NCBI RefSeq assembly: GCF_000768555.3
Contig: NZ_KN293990.1
Coordinates: 21,328 to 85,327 of the forward strand
DNA: 64,000 bases
Direction: 5' to 3'
Source of the DNA: Roseovarius mucosus DSM 17069
GTDB taxonomy: Bacteria; Pseudomonadota; Alphaproteobacteria; Rhodobacterales; Rhodobacteraceae
A program made the position numbers and the translations under genes. This document shows positions 9,101 through 16,183 of the stretch, in pieces (within the stretch, counting starts at the first letter, position 1; each line of letters starts with the position of its first letter). The notes below the pieces were generated by a model that did no database searches, was not told the DNA's origin, and was given only the letters and a program-made list of their open reading frames with translations.

Positions 9101-10550
9101 CCACGCACCAAGACCCGGCAAGATACGCGCCATGCGCCTCACCCGCGTAGATCACGGTCTCAAGCTGGGCGTCGGAGAGCAGGCCGTCGCGGAGGACGCC
9201 GCCTGGCAGCTTGGGGCGATAGGTCGGTTTTGGCGGTGCGACCGAGGCCATGGCCGCAGATTGCACAAGCTTGGTCGGATGCGGTTCCGCTCCGGGGATG
9301 TCGATCGCCTGCAGACGGAAGGTCTCATAAATGGCATCCGACAGGCGCGCGGTATTGGCCTCCTCAGTCGCATCGCGCAGCGTGTAGGCCAGATCCTCGG
9401 CCTCGATTTGTGCACTGGACTGGTGGGGCTGGGCCGCAGGGGTTACGCGCGATGGGCTGATGCCACTGCGCGTGGCGCGGGCAGGATTTCCCGGGAAGGA
9501 GGAGGTGGGGCGATTTGCTGCCGCTATGTCAGGGTCCAGCGCGAGGCGTGGGGGGACACCTGCGGAAATCTGTGACAGCAAGGTGGCGATATCGGGCGAT
9601 GGCGCACGCGTCAGATCGGCGGTGATGCCGCCCGCCTCACCGCACCGGCATTTGTCGAAGACCGAAAGGCGGGTCTCGAAGCTGGTGCCGTGCTTGGCAA
9701 AAGCAGCACCGGACACAGCGCCCGTGAACACCAGATGCGCGGTCTCGGTCAGGCGTGTGAAGGTCTCGGCCCAGGCCGGGGCATCGGGCGCGAAACCCGC
9801 ACCCGTGATCGCGATCAGCCGACCGCCGGGGGCCAAGCGCGCAAGCGCCGAGCGCAGATGCCGTGCCGTCGCCTCGGTCGTCCGACCAGCGACATTGGCC
9901 ACAGCCGAGAATGGCGGGTTCATCAGGATGACGCTCGGGCGCAGGTCCGCGTCGAGATGATCATCGATCTGCGCGGCGTCGAAGGTGGTAACGGGCCGCC
10001 CCGGAAATAGGCGACGCAGAAGATCGGCGCGAGTGTCGGCCAGTTCATTGAGTATCAAGCTGCCGCCTGCGATTTCGGCCAGGATCGCCAGAAGCCCGGT
10101 CCCGGCCGAGGGCTCGAGGACCAGGTAACGGGGCTTGATCTGAGCTGCCGCCATTGCAGCCAGTCCCATGGGCAGCGGCGTCGAGAATTGCTGGAAGCGC
10201 TCCATCTTCTCGGACCGCCGGGTATGCGTGGGCAAGAGGCCTGCCACCTTGGCAAGGATCGGCAGCAGGGCAGCGGGCGAGCCCGCCCGGGCCAGAAGCG
10301 CGCGGCCGAACTTCCGCAGGAAGAGGACAAGCGCCACCTCGCCCGCCTCATAAGCGAGCTTCCAGTCCCAGGCACCATCGGCATCGGAGCCGCCAAAGGC
10401 GTGCTCCATCTCAAGCCGCAGGCGCAGCGCGTCGATCTGGAAGCCCTTCGCCAGATCGGGCTGCAACGCTTCGGCGACGGCGAGGATCGCGGGCGCGGGA
10501 TTGCGAGATGGAACGGGAACGGGAGGCGCAACAGGCGCGAGATAGGTCAT
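6186..10550 (-). CDS. Strawberry-notch-type helicase fused to a DNA methyltransferase
   Basis: A 1454-aa two-part protein. The N-terminal part is an adenine-type DNA methyltransferase: EPSAGTG (146-152) is the SAM site and NPPF (211-214) the catalytic motif. The C-terminal part is an SF2 helicase of the strawberry-notch family: Walker A-like GDGTGAGKGRQ (510-520), DESH (619-622), VSATGATSVHN (about 661) and motif VI GLGRTNRTNQA (1020-1030). Such fusions are a hallmark of large alphaproteobacterial plasmids and integrative elements. They are proposed to act in DNA modification, anti-restriction or maintenance, but are not well characterised. The gene heads an operon with the toprim gene and has a radC-motif-like leader. 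Confidence 0.92.
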   Translation of the reverse strand: MTYLAPVAPPVPVPSRNPAPAILAVAEALQPDLAKGFQIDALRLRLEMEHAFGGSDADGAWDWKLAYEAGEVALVLFLRKFGRALLARAGSPAALLPILAKVAGLLPTHTRRSEKMERFQQFSTPLPMGLAAMAAAQIKPRYLVLEPSAGTGLLAILAEIAGGSLILNELADTRADLLRRLFPGRPVTTFDAAQIDDHLDADLRPSVILMNPPFSAVANVAGRTTEATARHLRSALARLAPGGRLIAITGAGFAPDAPAWAETFTRLTETAHLVFTGAVSGAAFAKHGTSFETRLSVFDKCRCGEAGGITADLTRAPSPDIATLLSQISAGVPPRLALDPDIAAANRPTSSFPGNPARATRSGISPSRVTPAAQPHQSSAQIEAEDLAYTLRDATEEANTARLSDAIYETFRLQAIDIPGAEPHPTKLVQSAAMASVAPPKPTYRPKLPGGVLRDGLLSDAQLETVIYAGEAHGAYLAGSWCVDETGDMVSAAPDDAADAVRFRRGFFLGDGTGAGKGRQSAGIVLDNWAQGRRKALWISKSDKLLEDAQRDWSALGQERLLVTPLSRFAQGKDIPLTEGILFTTYATLRSEERGARKSRVDQIVDWLGADFDGVILFDESHAMANAAGSKGERGDVTASQQGRAGLRLQHKLPNARVVYVSATGATSVHNLAYAQRLGLWGGEDFPFSTRAEFVQAIEAGGVAAMEVLARDLRSLGLYTARSLSYDGVEYEMLEHALTPEQRGIYDAYALAFGVIHRNLSAALEAANITGESGGTLNRQAKSAARSAFESAKQRFFGHLLTSMKTPTLIAAIDADLAAGHAAVIQIVSTGEALMERRLSEIPTDEWNDVRVDITPREACLDYLAHSFPVQLYEPFTDSEGNLSSRPVTRDGQPVECREAVRRRDALIEHLASLPPVPGALDQIVQRFGTDLVAEVTGRSRRIVREGEGSAARLVVESRAGSANLTETAAFMDDQKRILIFSDAGGTGRSYHADLGARNQRLRVHYLLEPGWKADAAIQGLGRTNRTNQAQPPLFRPVATDVKAEKRFLSTIARRLDTLGAITRGQRQTGGQGLFRPEDNLESPYARDALRQLYRRIYRGDVADCSLGAFEDATGLILTDDNGLKDDLPLITTFLNRLLALTIDMQAVLFSAFEELLDQRIEGAIAAGVYDLGLETLRAESFRVTDARVIYTHPGSGAETQLLTIAEKRRNTPTSLADALDWLDDPKARLLVNSRSGRAAVQVPATSLMLDDGTIEPRLRLIRPLDASTVPAKIMEDTHWLEADRAAFVTAWTVELAEVPEFSESTLHIVAGLLLPIWKQLPQDETRVYRLQTDDGQRIIGRRVSPSWVATTLAADAPQLTAPQVHALVLEGKTVVRLAEGMELHRSRVMGVNRIELSGFTEAAKDRLKADGFFSEIISWKLRLFCPTDASGVKVLDRLLARCYVTGLHARGGC

Positions 10551-10551
10551 C

Positions 10552-10645
10552 GGGAAACTCCGGAATGAGGGACAGGATCAGGCCCGGACACCCTCTCTCG
10601 GGCACCCTCAGGCCTGATCTTCCCCGGCCACCCTCTTCCTCTCGA
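10552..10645 (-). ncRNA. radC-motif-like structured leader (helicase/methyltransferase gene)
   Basis: On the minus strand, directly ahead of the 1454-aa gene, lies a purine-rich block (CGAGAGGAAGAGGGTGGCC). It is followed by a hairpin whose 9-bp outer stem is perfect (GATCAGGCC at 10611-10619 read on minus, pairing with 10576-10584) and which holds the core CCGAGAGAGGGTGTCCGG. The same two-part layout precedes the genes starting at 15635, 17508 and 24941. It matches the radC RNA motif known from 5' UTRs of DNA-binding genes in marine alphaproteobacteria. Confidence 0.65.
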
Positions 10646-10677
10646 ACCGATGCTTGGCAGTCGCTCGGCTTGATTTT

Positions 10678-10692
10678 GTTCTTGTTATGTTC
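10678..10692 (+). promoter_or_regulatory. LexA (SOS) box, GTTC-N7-GTTC
   Basis: GTTC at 10678-10681, seven bases, then GTTC at 10689-10692: an exact match to the direct-repeat LexA operator of Alphaproteobacteria. It is 35 bases upstream of the ATG at 10728 and overlaps the likely -10 (TATATT). The downstream gene is therefore predicted to be induced by DNA damage. Confidence 0.7.
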
Positions 10693-10727
10693 TATATTGG
10701 GGATCAAGCAAGCAAGGGAGTTTCCCC

Positions 10728-11024
10728 ATGGAAAGCACAACGTACGCGCTGCCCGCGACCCCTAAGCAGATCGCCTATGCGCGGTCACTCGCCTTGCGCA
10801 ACCAGACCCTCCTGCCTTGGGAGGTTCAGCAGGACCGCCGGTCGTTGAGTGCTTGGATCGAGGCGCAGGCCCAGCTGAAGCCGGTCTCCGACATGGATCG
10901 GTTGCCGACGTCGAAGCAGGTGGCCTTCGCGGAGAAGCTTGCTCGGATCAAACGGCGCGCCGTTCCGGATGAATGCTTCCGCGACAAGGGGCTGATGTCG
11001 AAGTGGATCGACGGAAACAAGTGA
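10728..11024 (+). CDS. Small two-repeat protein under a LexA box
   Basis: A 98-aa protein, almost the only plus-strand gene in the first 19 kb of backbone after hsdR. It consists of two tandem copies of one module: TPKQIAYARSLALRN...LSAWIEAQ (about 11-48) and TSKQVAFAEKLARIK...LMSKWIDGN (about 61-97), sharing T-x-K-Q-(I/V)-A-(Y/F)-A and a final W-I-acidic. This module resembles the short repeats at the C-terminus of some bacterial DNA topoisomerases, which suggests nucleic-acid binding; that is inference. AGGGAG lies about 7 bases before the ATG. The SOS box upstream points to a role after DNA damage. Confidence 0.75.
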   Translation: MESTTYALPATPKQIAYARSLALRNQTLLPWEVQQDRRSLSAWIEAQAQLKPVSDMDRLPTSKQVAFAEKLARIKRRAVPDECFRDKGLMSKWIDGNK

Positions 11025-11423
11025 GCACGGCACCGGCTGGCTCCGGCCTTCCAGAGCTTCTGCCATACCGTGGCTTGGCAAACCGAGCGTGGTTGCCAAC
11101 CTATAGATTGGCAGATTAGCCCCTCGGGACATCAGCCTCGGTCATACTCCTGTCCGAAGGACCAAGGTCTGGTCCCGACGGCGCGCCGGGAGGCACATCG
11201 CATCGAGATTCGGCAACCACCGCAAGTCGCCGCCGTCTCTCAAACCCGCGTCTTCATATCTCCCACCACTTGGGGCTAGCCCCTCAGTTCTTTGGAAATC
11301 TCAATATTGGAGCGTCCATAACGCTGGAAAAGTATCCTGATCAAAGACAACTATAGTGGTCTCTTGGGGCAGAGGCGTCGCCGCCCTCAGCGCGTCTATG
11401 GGAAGCCCAGAAGACCGGCGGAC
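11025..11423. other. Gene-free stretch
   Basis: No coding frame with convincing composition, no strong hairpin and no IS remnant are visible. The stretch separates the plus-strand SOS gene from the 3' end of the RES toxin operon. Confidence 0.5.
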
Positions 11424-11600
11424 TCAGTCCATCTTTGGAAGCCATGTGTTTTGCCGGAATGACCTCTCTTTCGTCCGGCGAAATGCTGCTCGTAGTGCGT
11501 CCGGAGGTGAGGGCAGACAGTCCAAAGCCTCAAAGAACACCTGATGGTCACATGGCTTCAAGTGCGTGACCTCCGCGCTATTGTCATTAGCCGGTTTCAT
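11424..11600 (-). CDS. Small hypothetical protein downstream of the RES toxin
   Basis: A 58-aa frame (MKPANDNSAEVTHLKPCDHQ...) with a GGAGG ribosome site 9 bases before the ATG. It starts 38 bases after the toxin stop on the same strand, so it is probably the third gene of that operon. The part FFEALDCLPSPPDALRAAF resembles the C-terminal tail of DUF1778-type antitoxins (a PPxPNDALRxA-like motif), but the match is short. It could be a second antitoxin or an unrelated small protein. Confidence 0.45.
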   Translation of the reverse strand: MKPANDNSAEVTHLKPCDHQVFFEALDCLPSPPDALRAAFRRTKERSFRQNTWLPKMD

Positions 11601-11637
11601 TTCTTCGGACCTCCAAGGGCGCTTGCGCTGTAACTCG

Positions 11638-12339
11638 TCAGCCGACAGCCGTAACCGAGTAGTGCGGTGTCCCATTCCAAACAAGATCCCAGGATGCGCC
11701 CGGTCGGACGTTCTGGATCGCGTGCGGCTCGAAGCAGACCAAGCAATTCCCACCCGGCGCAGGCGCCCGGACCGAGGGGTAGATCAGACCCCGCGATCCA
11801 GCCCGGCGAAGATGTTGGGCCAGGCTTTGGCCCTCGGGATAGCCGACAGCCGGATCCGGATGCAGTGCGGGATGGCCTGGCTCGTCGGTCATGTCATCTA
11901 AGACGCCGATGAAATCCGCCAGCAGTTCCACATAGCGGGCGCTGTCATGATAGCTGCCCACAAAGCCGAGTTCGCGCGTGCGGTGCCAGGCCACTTCGCT
12001 GACGGACACCATCACGTCCCATGCGCAGTACCAGGCGCCGCGCTCTTCGGTGTTGAAGCGGTTTCCGCCGACGCGGGTATAGGTGAAGGCGGCGTTGACA
12101 TGACTGTCGCCATAGATGCGCAGATCACGGCTGCGGCGTTGCCAGGCCAGCTCGCGCGGGTCCAGATGCGGGTTGCGGCCACGTTCCGCCAGTAGACGGC
12201 CGCTGGTCAGGCCCTCGATTTCTGCCAGGATCTCCATCTCGTCATCGGTATCGACGAGACCACGCAGGGATGGCGGCTTGTGGTAGGTGGCGGGCAGGAG
12301 ACGAACGAGACCACGATCAGAAATCTCGGTCTGCTTCAT
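11638..12339 (-). CDS. RES-family toxin
   Basis: A 233-aa RES-domain protein. RES toxins resemble ADP-ribosyltransferases and degrade or modify NAD+. Family features seen are GGNRFNTEERGAWYCA (residues about 91-106, corresponding to the R-x-(S/N) and G-A-x-Y motifs), a central glutamate after VSVSEVAWH, and the C-terminal LVCFEPHAIQNVRPG. It overlaps the antitoxin gene by 4 bases (ATGA at 12336-12339), the usual antitoxin-first order. Confidence 0.88.
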   Translation of the reverse strand: MKQTEISDRGLVRLLPATYHKPPSLRGLVDTDDEMEILAEIEGLTSGRLLAERGRNPHLDPRELAWQRRSRDLRIYGDSHVNAAFTYTRVGGNRFNTEERGAWYCAWDVMVSVSEVAWHRTRELGFVGSYHDSARYVELLADFIGVLDDMTDEPGHPALHPDPAVGYPEGQSLAQHLRRAGSRGLIYPSVRAPAPGGNCLVCFEPHAIQNVRPGASWDLVWNGTPHYSVTAVG

Positions 12340-12725
12340 GCCCCACCACGCAACGCATCAAGATAGGTCCGAACCGCGAGGATCTGTGGCAAGCCCCCGT
12401 CGATGGCGGTATCAACCGGACGGCTGCCCCCAAAGAGCGGCCCCGTGTTCGGTCGGGTGAACCAGCTTCGCGCGAGCGGTTCGGAGAAGTAGAGCTCGAG
12501 CGATTTGTAGATGCCGATCACCGCACTGAGCCGCAGCAGCTGGTCCTTGGTCAGTTCCCCGGCGAAGTCCGGCTTCTTGGCGCGCTTCCACGTGCTCTCC
12601 GACATGTCGGCAAGGCCAGCCGCTTCCTTGAGGCTGAGACCCCAGGCATCGGCCACGCGCGCATAAGCCTTCAACGCGACGGCGTTGACCTGTGCGGGTT
12701 CCCGGATTTTCTCTGCGACTTGCAT
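12336..12725 (-). CDS. Xre/MbcA/ParS-type antitoxin (DUF2384)
   Basis: Antitoxin partner of the RES toxin. The N-terminal half is a helix-turn-helix (WGLSLKEAAGLADMSESTWKR). The C-terminal half is the toxin-binding domain (LSAVIGIYKSLELYF, ARSWFTRPNTGPLFGG, VDTAIDGGLPQILAVRTYLDALRGG). The ATG at 12725 is preferred because GGAGGA sits 5 bases upstream; upstream frames to 12746 lack one. Complexes of this family repress their own promoter. Confidence 0.88.
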   Translation of the reverse strand: MQVAEKIREPAQVNAVALKAYARVADAWGLSLKEAAGLADMSESTWKRAKKPDFAGELTKDQLLRLSAVIGIYKSLELYFSEPLARSWFTRPNTGPLFGGSRPVDTAIDGGLPQILAVRTYLDALRGGA

Positions 12726-12750
12726 GTCGTCCTCCATTGCGCTCAAGATA

Positions 12751-12784
12751 GTTCATATGGCCCCAATGTAAAGATCAAATGAAC
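12751..12784. promoter_or_regulatory. Inverted repeat ahead of the RES/Xre operon
   Basis: GTTCAT (12751-12756) and ATGAAC (12779-12784) form perfect 6-base arms around 22 bases, immediately upstream of the antitoxin start. The position fits an autorepression operator; binding is inferred. Confidence 0.4.
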
Positions 12785-12803
12785 CACTCGCCGCCGCTGA
12801 TGA

Positions 12804-13448
12804 TCACCCGAACCGTCGCCCTCTTTCGGTGAACGTGTACTCGTTCACGATGATCCCCTCCTCGATGGCCTCATCCGAGGTGAGGTGGTCGTATTCCGCC
12901 TCAAGCTGGCGGTAGAGCCAGCGGGCTAGATCGCGCAGAGCCTCGGTCACGACTTCCTCGGCATCCTCGGTCGGCGGCTGCCAGGTCGGGCTGTCGCGCG
13001 TGACGTCCACCGACATCGAGTATTCGTGGTAGTAGCGCCCGCGATGGCTGACCTCGGCGGCGAGCTGGTAGAAGTTCCGCCGCTGTATGGCCTGCAGCCG
13101 ATCCGCGATACCATGCAGCGTCACGTCCGTGGTCGCGTAGTCCCGGATGCGCGCGGCCGCGCCCTTGGCGTGGGACCAATAGCCCTCGAAGCAAGCCCCG
13201 TCGCCCTGGCTCCAGAAGCCGGAGAACCAGATGCAGGGCTTGGCCCGCGTGCCGCCGCCCATCAGCCGGACGGGAGTGGTCTTCAGTCGAATGCCGAGAA
13301 TTTCGCAGACCCGCTCGAAATCCTCGTAGACCGCATCCCACCAGTCATCGTGGGGTCCAAGCTCGCGATACCAGCTACGCGCCTTTTCCTTGGCGGCATC
13401 CGAGAGTTCGGGGAACTGGTAGACCGTGGTGCAGATGAGTTCAGGCAT
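12804..13448 (-). CDS. Conserved hypothetical backbone protein
   Basis: A 214-aa protein starting MPELICTTVYQFPELSDAAKEKA, chosen over the longer frame because this ATG overlaps the upstream stop by 8 bases, as in the rest of the operon. It is rich in aromatic residues (WYRELGPHDDWWDAVYEDFERV, GFWSQGDGACFEGYW, RGRYYHEYSMSVDV). Proteins of this kind recur beside DUF932/RadC/ParB-like genes on rhodobacterial plasmids. I know of no function. It is soluble, with no signal or membrane segment. Confidence 0.75.
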   Translation of the reverse strand: MPELICTTVYQFPELSDAAKEKARSWYRELGPHDDWWDAVYEDFERVCEILGIRLKTTPVRLMGGGTRAKPCIWFSGFWSQGDGACFEGYWSHAKGAAARIRDYATTDVTLHGIADRLQAIQRRNFYQLAAEVSHRGRYYHEYSMSVDVTRDSPTWQPPTEDAEEVVTEALRDLARWLYRQLEAEYDHLTSDEAIEEGIIVNEYTFTERGRRFG

Positions 13449-13860
13449 CGACGTCCTCCCCGTTGAGCGCGGCTGCCAGCCATTCTTGCGTGCTGGTCCA
13501 GTCGATGGATTTGCGCGCGCCGAGATCGATGACATGCGCGCCACCGCCGAAGGCGTCGAGGCGGGGTCGGGAGCAGGTCAGGGCATACTGGAACCCCCAG
13601 AGGCCGGTGAGTTCGAGATCTTCCGCAAGGCGCAGCACGAAGCGGATGACGGCTTCGACATCGCCGTGTTCGTCATCATGGATCCAGAGGCTGCTGCCCT
13701 CGGGGGCATCCTGCTGCACGAGATCGAAGCCAGGGACATCTGGGTCGTCGGCGTCCTGATCAGCCGCGCGCAGATCGTGAAACAGCGCGAGTGCTCGGGC
13801 CGCCTTTTCAGGAGTGCCGACGTCGAGCAGGCATGAAAAATGGGTGAAGTAATCCGCCAT
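13441..13860 (-). CDS. Conserved hypothetical backbone protein
   Basis: A 139-aa acidic protein (MADYFTHFSCLLDVGTPEKA) with a GGAGG site before its ATG. Visible features are an N-terminal aromatic strand and SLWIHDDEHGDVEAVIRFV. It overlaps the next gene by 8 bases, so the two are co-translated. No function is known to me; the family is recurrent in this kind of plasmid block. Confidence 0.75.
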   Translation of the reverse strand: MADYFTHFSCLLDVGTPEKAARALALFHDLRAADQDADDPDVPGFDLVQQDAPEGSSLWIHDDEHGDVEAVIRFVLRLAEDLELTGLWGFQYALTCSRPRLDAFGGGAHVIDLGARKSIDWTSTQEWLAAALNGEDVDA

Positions 13861-13883
13861 GGGGACCTCCTGAATGGGGAAGA

Positions 13884-13901
13884 CCCGGCCGAGCGGCCGG
13901 G
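13884..13901 (-). terminator. GC-rich hairpin between backbone genes
   Basis: CCCGGCC (13884-13890) and GGCCGGG (13895-13901) form a perfect stem with a 4-base loop, between the stop at 13936 and the start at 13860. On the minus strand it is followed by a weak T-containing tract, so it may be a partial terminator inside the operon. Confidence 0.3.
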
Positions 13902-13935
13902 CACTGGATTGGGGTGAAGGGATGAGCGGGGGCGA

Positions 13936-14133
13936 TCAGCCGGTTAGCTCGTCGCCCACCGCCTGTCGCGCGGCATGCGCGCAGAGCATCTGCCGGTAGA
14001 AGCGCTTACGCGCTGCCCGGAAGCCGCGAACCGCGAGCCTGTTCGGGTGCAGCGCCCGGACCGCCGCGCGCAGGACGGCGTAGGGTGAAGCCGTCACGGG
14101 CAGGCCGAGGCGCTGATAGGCTGGATCAGTCAT
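13936..14133 (-). CDS. Small basic hypothetical protein
   Basis: A 65-aa, Arg/Ala-rich protein (MTDPAYQRLGLPVTASPYAV). It begins one base after the stop of the upstream gene, which supports real translation in the same operon. The many arginines (RGFRAARKRFYRQML) suggest nucleic-acid contact, but this is only composition. I do not recognise the family. Confidence 0.55.
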   Translation of the reverse strand: MTDPAYQRLGLPVTASPYAVLRAAVRALHPNRLAVRGFRAARKRFYRQMLCAHAARQAVGDELTG

Positions 14134-14134
14134 C

Positions 14135-14512
14135 TCAGCTGACCTCGACCACGGGCGAGGCGAGATGCGGATCGACCAGCGCCTCGATCTGCGTAGTGCG
14201 GCCCATCCAAGGTTCGGGCCGGATGGCTTTCACCCAATCGGCGAAGCTCGGGATGAAGCCGAGATCTTCCTTCACATGCTGCTCGCCGACCCAGCGGGTC
14301 GGGATGACGCGCCCGGTCGAGAGGGTGAGGGTCGGGCCGAAGATCGTCTCGGCCATGAAGATGCCCTCGGCATGGTGGCGCAGCGCCCGGTGCCGAAAGT
14401 CAGCGGTGATCTCCTTGCTGGCGTCAAACCAGGCATGCACGGCGATGAAGTCGTCGACCGTGCCGCCCCATTTCTTCACCGAGGACAGGGCGTGGAGATA
14501 GGGATGTGCCAT
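14135..14512 (-). CDS. Conserved hypothetical protein (resembles DUF6915)
   Basis: A 125-aa protein starting MAHPYLHALSSVKKWGG, with GGGGGTAGCG ahead of the ATG. Sequence landmarks are VHAWFDASKEITADFRHRAL, HHAEGIFMAE and WVGEQHVKEDLGFIPSFADW. These match, as I recall them, the DUF6915 plasmid/ICE family, whose role is unknown. Histidines and acidic residues in the middle could form a metal site. The 232-aa longer frame is rejected because its N-terminus is low-complexity Ser/Arg. Confidence 0.75.
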   Translation of the reverse strand: MAHPYLHALSSVKKWGGTVDDFIAVHAWFDASKEITADFRHRALRHHAEGIFMAETIFGPTLTLSTGRVIPTRWVGEQHVKEDLGFIPSFADWVKAIRPEPWMGRTTQIEALVDPHLASPVVEVS

Positions 14513-14522
14513 CGCTACCCCC

Positions 14523-15014
14523 TCAGAAATCATGGGTGGTGAGTTCGGACGACGTGAAACGTTCGTTGAACTCGAGGTGGATGCAGCGGGCCGCAGCATC
14601 GAAGCAGAACTCGCCGTAAGCGCCGTCGTTGTTCTCCCAGCCGCAATGGGTATCGGAGAGCAAGTCGTAGGCAAGCTGCTCGACGAGATCCTCCAGCGTG
14701 AGCTGCCGCATCTCGACCTCAGGGTTGTCCCATGTGAGCGCCGCGTATTCGATCTCGGTCTCCGGGAACTCGACCGCGGTCTCGCCCGACCATGCGCCGA
14801 TGCTTTCGATCTGGCCGCTGTCACCGGCACCATCGAAGGTCACGGTGACATGGGTGATGCCGGCAGCCATGAGACCGTCAAACAGGCGATCCTTGTTGCC
14901 GGGACGCAGCGCGTCGATCCGGGCCGCGCGCGCGGCATGGGCTGCGAAAATCTGGGCCATGTCGACGGTCGAGGGTGCCATCGGCGGCGTGAGGGTGGGT
15001 TCAGTCAGGGTCAT
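14523..15014 (-). CDS. Conserved hypothetical protein (DUF6878-like)
   Basis: A 163-aa acidic protein (MTLTEPTLTPPMAPSTVDMA). A core strand-helix pattern, GITHVTVTFDGAGDSGQIESI, is followed by LVEQLAYDLLSDTHCGWENNDG. This matches the DUF6878 family recurrent on rhodobacterial plasmids and ICEs; function unknown. It is the first gene of its unit and is preceded by a purine-rich structured leader. Confidence 0.75.
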   Translation of the reverse strand: MTLTEPTLTPPMAPSTVDMAQIFAAHAARAARIDALRPGNKDRLFDGLMAAGITHVTVTFDGAGDSGQIESIGAWSGETAVEFPETEIEYAALTWDNPEVEMRQLTLEDLVEQLAYDLLSDTHCGWENNDGAYGEFCFDAAARCIHLEFNERFTSSELTTHDF

Positions 15015-15116
15015 CGGGTGTCTCCGGTGAGGGGAAGGGATCGGAGCCAGGCCGGGCGATCTCTCTCCCCCGGGGCAAGCTCCAATTCCCCCCTGCCCTC
15101 CTCTGTCTCTCAGGCC
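15015..15116 (-). ncRNA. radC-motif-like structured leader (DUF6878-like gene)
   Basis: On the minus strand a TGAGAGACAGAGGAGGGCAGG block is followed by a hairpin closed by GGAGC/GCTCC (15079-15083 with 15043-15047) that contains GGGGGAGAGAGATCGCCCGG. Layout and core agree with the leaders at 10.6, 15.7, 17.5 and 25.0 kb, although the closing stem is shorter. Confidence 0.5.
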
Positions 15117-15635
15117 TCACGCCGCGACCTGCAGGACCCGGGCGGCGAAGGCGCGCCAGAGCGGATCGACGAGCCGCGCATCGAGAAGATCGGCGCGATG
15201 GCGCAGCCGCTGCGCCAGATCGGGCTCGCCCCAGGCAGCCACGCGGCCCGCCTGCGCGCGCAGCTGGCTCGCCTCGGTCACGACGCCACGTGCCTCAGCC
15301 GCGCTCGTCACCGGGTGGCACCAGGCGACGGCATAGTCACTGGCGGCCCCCGCCAGCACAAGGCGCTCGTCGCGGTCGAGGATCGCCAGAAGCTGGGGCG
15401 CGGCGTCAGGGGCGATCCCCTCAGCATGATCGATCGCGCCCTGCATGGCCTCAGCCAGCGTTGCGAAGCGGGAGAGGACCAGAGGGGCGGCCCGGCCCAA
15501 CATCAGATCAGCCGGCGCGCGGCGCGACAGGGTCAGGGCGAAGGGTTGACTAAGGTCAGCGTCGCCAGCCGGAATGTGCGGTGGGATGCCCCGCGCGCGG
15601 GCGGTCGGGTGGATCGGCAAGGGCAGGTCGAACAT
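15117..15635 (-). CDS. Conserved hypothetical backbone protein
   Basis: A 172-aa Ala/Leu/Arg-rich helical protein (MFDLPLPIHPTARARGIPPH). GGAG stands 4 bases before the ATG. Landmarks are ATLAEAMQGAIDHAEGIAPD and DERLVLAGAASDYAVAWCHPV. It has its own structured leader, so it is probably a separate transcription unit from the RadC gene. I do not know a function; similar proteins lie beside RadC/DUF932 genes in related plasmids. Confidence 0.7.
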   Translation of the reverse strand: MFDLPLPIHPTARARGIPPHIPAGDADLSQPFALTLSRRAPADLMLGRAAPLVLSRFATLAEAMQGAIDHAEGIAPDAAPQLLAILDRDERLVLAGAASDYAVAWCHPVTSAAEARGVVTEASQLRAQAGRVAAWGEPDLAQRLRHRADLLDARLVDPLWRAFAARVLQVAA

Positions 15636-15639
15636 GGGA

Positions 15640-15730
15640 GTATCTCCGACGGCGCGGAAAGCCTCTCTCCCCGCTTCACCGTCAAAGACAAAACCGCTGC
15701 CCTCTTCCTCGAAGGGGCAGCGGTGATAGG
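15640..15730 (-). ncRNA. radC-motif-like structured leader (172-aa gene)
   Basis: Two hairpins on the minus strand. The first has a perfect 10-bp stem, ACCGCTGCCC (15715-15724 read on minus) with 15693-15702, and the loop carries CGAGGAAGA. The second has GACGG/CCGTC (15679-15683 with 15648-15652) enclosing GGGGAGAGAGGCTTTCC, then GGAGATA before the start codon. This is the best-formed copy of the shared leader. Confidence 0.7.
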
Positions 15731-15742
15731 TCCGATGGACCC

Positions 15743-16183
15743 TCAGAGCTTACCGAGGGCCCGCAGGCTCAGCTCCGTCCCCGCACCGACGATGATGTGG
15801 TCATGCAGCGTCAGCCCAAGGTACTTGCACCCCTTCTGGATCTCCTTGGTCATGCTGAGATCGGCCTCCGACGGCGTCGGATCGCCGGACGGGTGGTTGT
15901 GAATGAGGATCAGGGCGCTGGCGTTCAGCATCAGCGCCCGCTTGATCACCTCGCGCGGATAGACCGGGACATGGTCGACCGTGCCGGTCGAGAGAAGCTC
16001 ATCGGAGATGATGCGATTCTTGCGGTCGAGATAGAGGACGTGGAAGCGTTCGATCGGGCCGCGGACGGTCAGCGCGCAATAGTCCATCAGCGCCTGCCAG
16101 CTGCCGATGACCGGGTTTTGGCTCAGGTAGCGGCCGAGGATGTCACGGGCCTCGAGGACGATGGTTTCTTCTTGGGGAGTCAT
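15743..16183 (-). CDS. RadC-like JAB-domain protein
   Basis: A 146-aa RadC/JAB1 metalloprotease-fold protein. The zinc motif HNHPSGDPTPSEAD is at about residues 98-111, with the supporting glutamate in the strand region around RGPIERFHVLYLD. It lacks the helix-hairpin-helix N-terminus of chromosomal RadC, as is usual for plasmid and phage copies. It is recurrent in plasmid backbones and genomic islands; its exact role (perhaps anti-restriction or DNA processing) is unproved. Confidence 0.9.
   Translation of the reverse strand: MTPQEETIVLEARDILGRYLSQNPVIGSWQALMDYCALTVRGPIERFHVLYLDRKNRIISDELLSTGTVDHVPVYPREVIKRALMLNASALILIHNHPSGDPTPSEADLSMTKEIQKGCKYLGLTLHDHIIVGAGTELSLRALGKL

Noticed and set aside
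6396..9575. A 1059-codon open frame on the plus strand opposite the helicase/methyltransferase gene
   Set aside because: It mirrors a strong gene in high-GC DNA, its translation is Arg/Gly/Ala-rich without domains, and the opposite strand has clear motifs. It is a codon-bias shadow.
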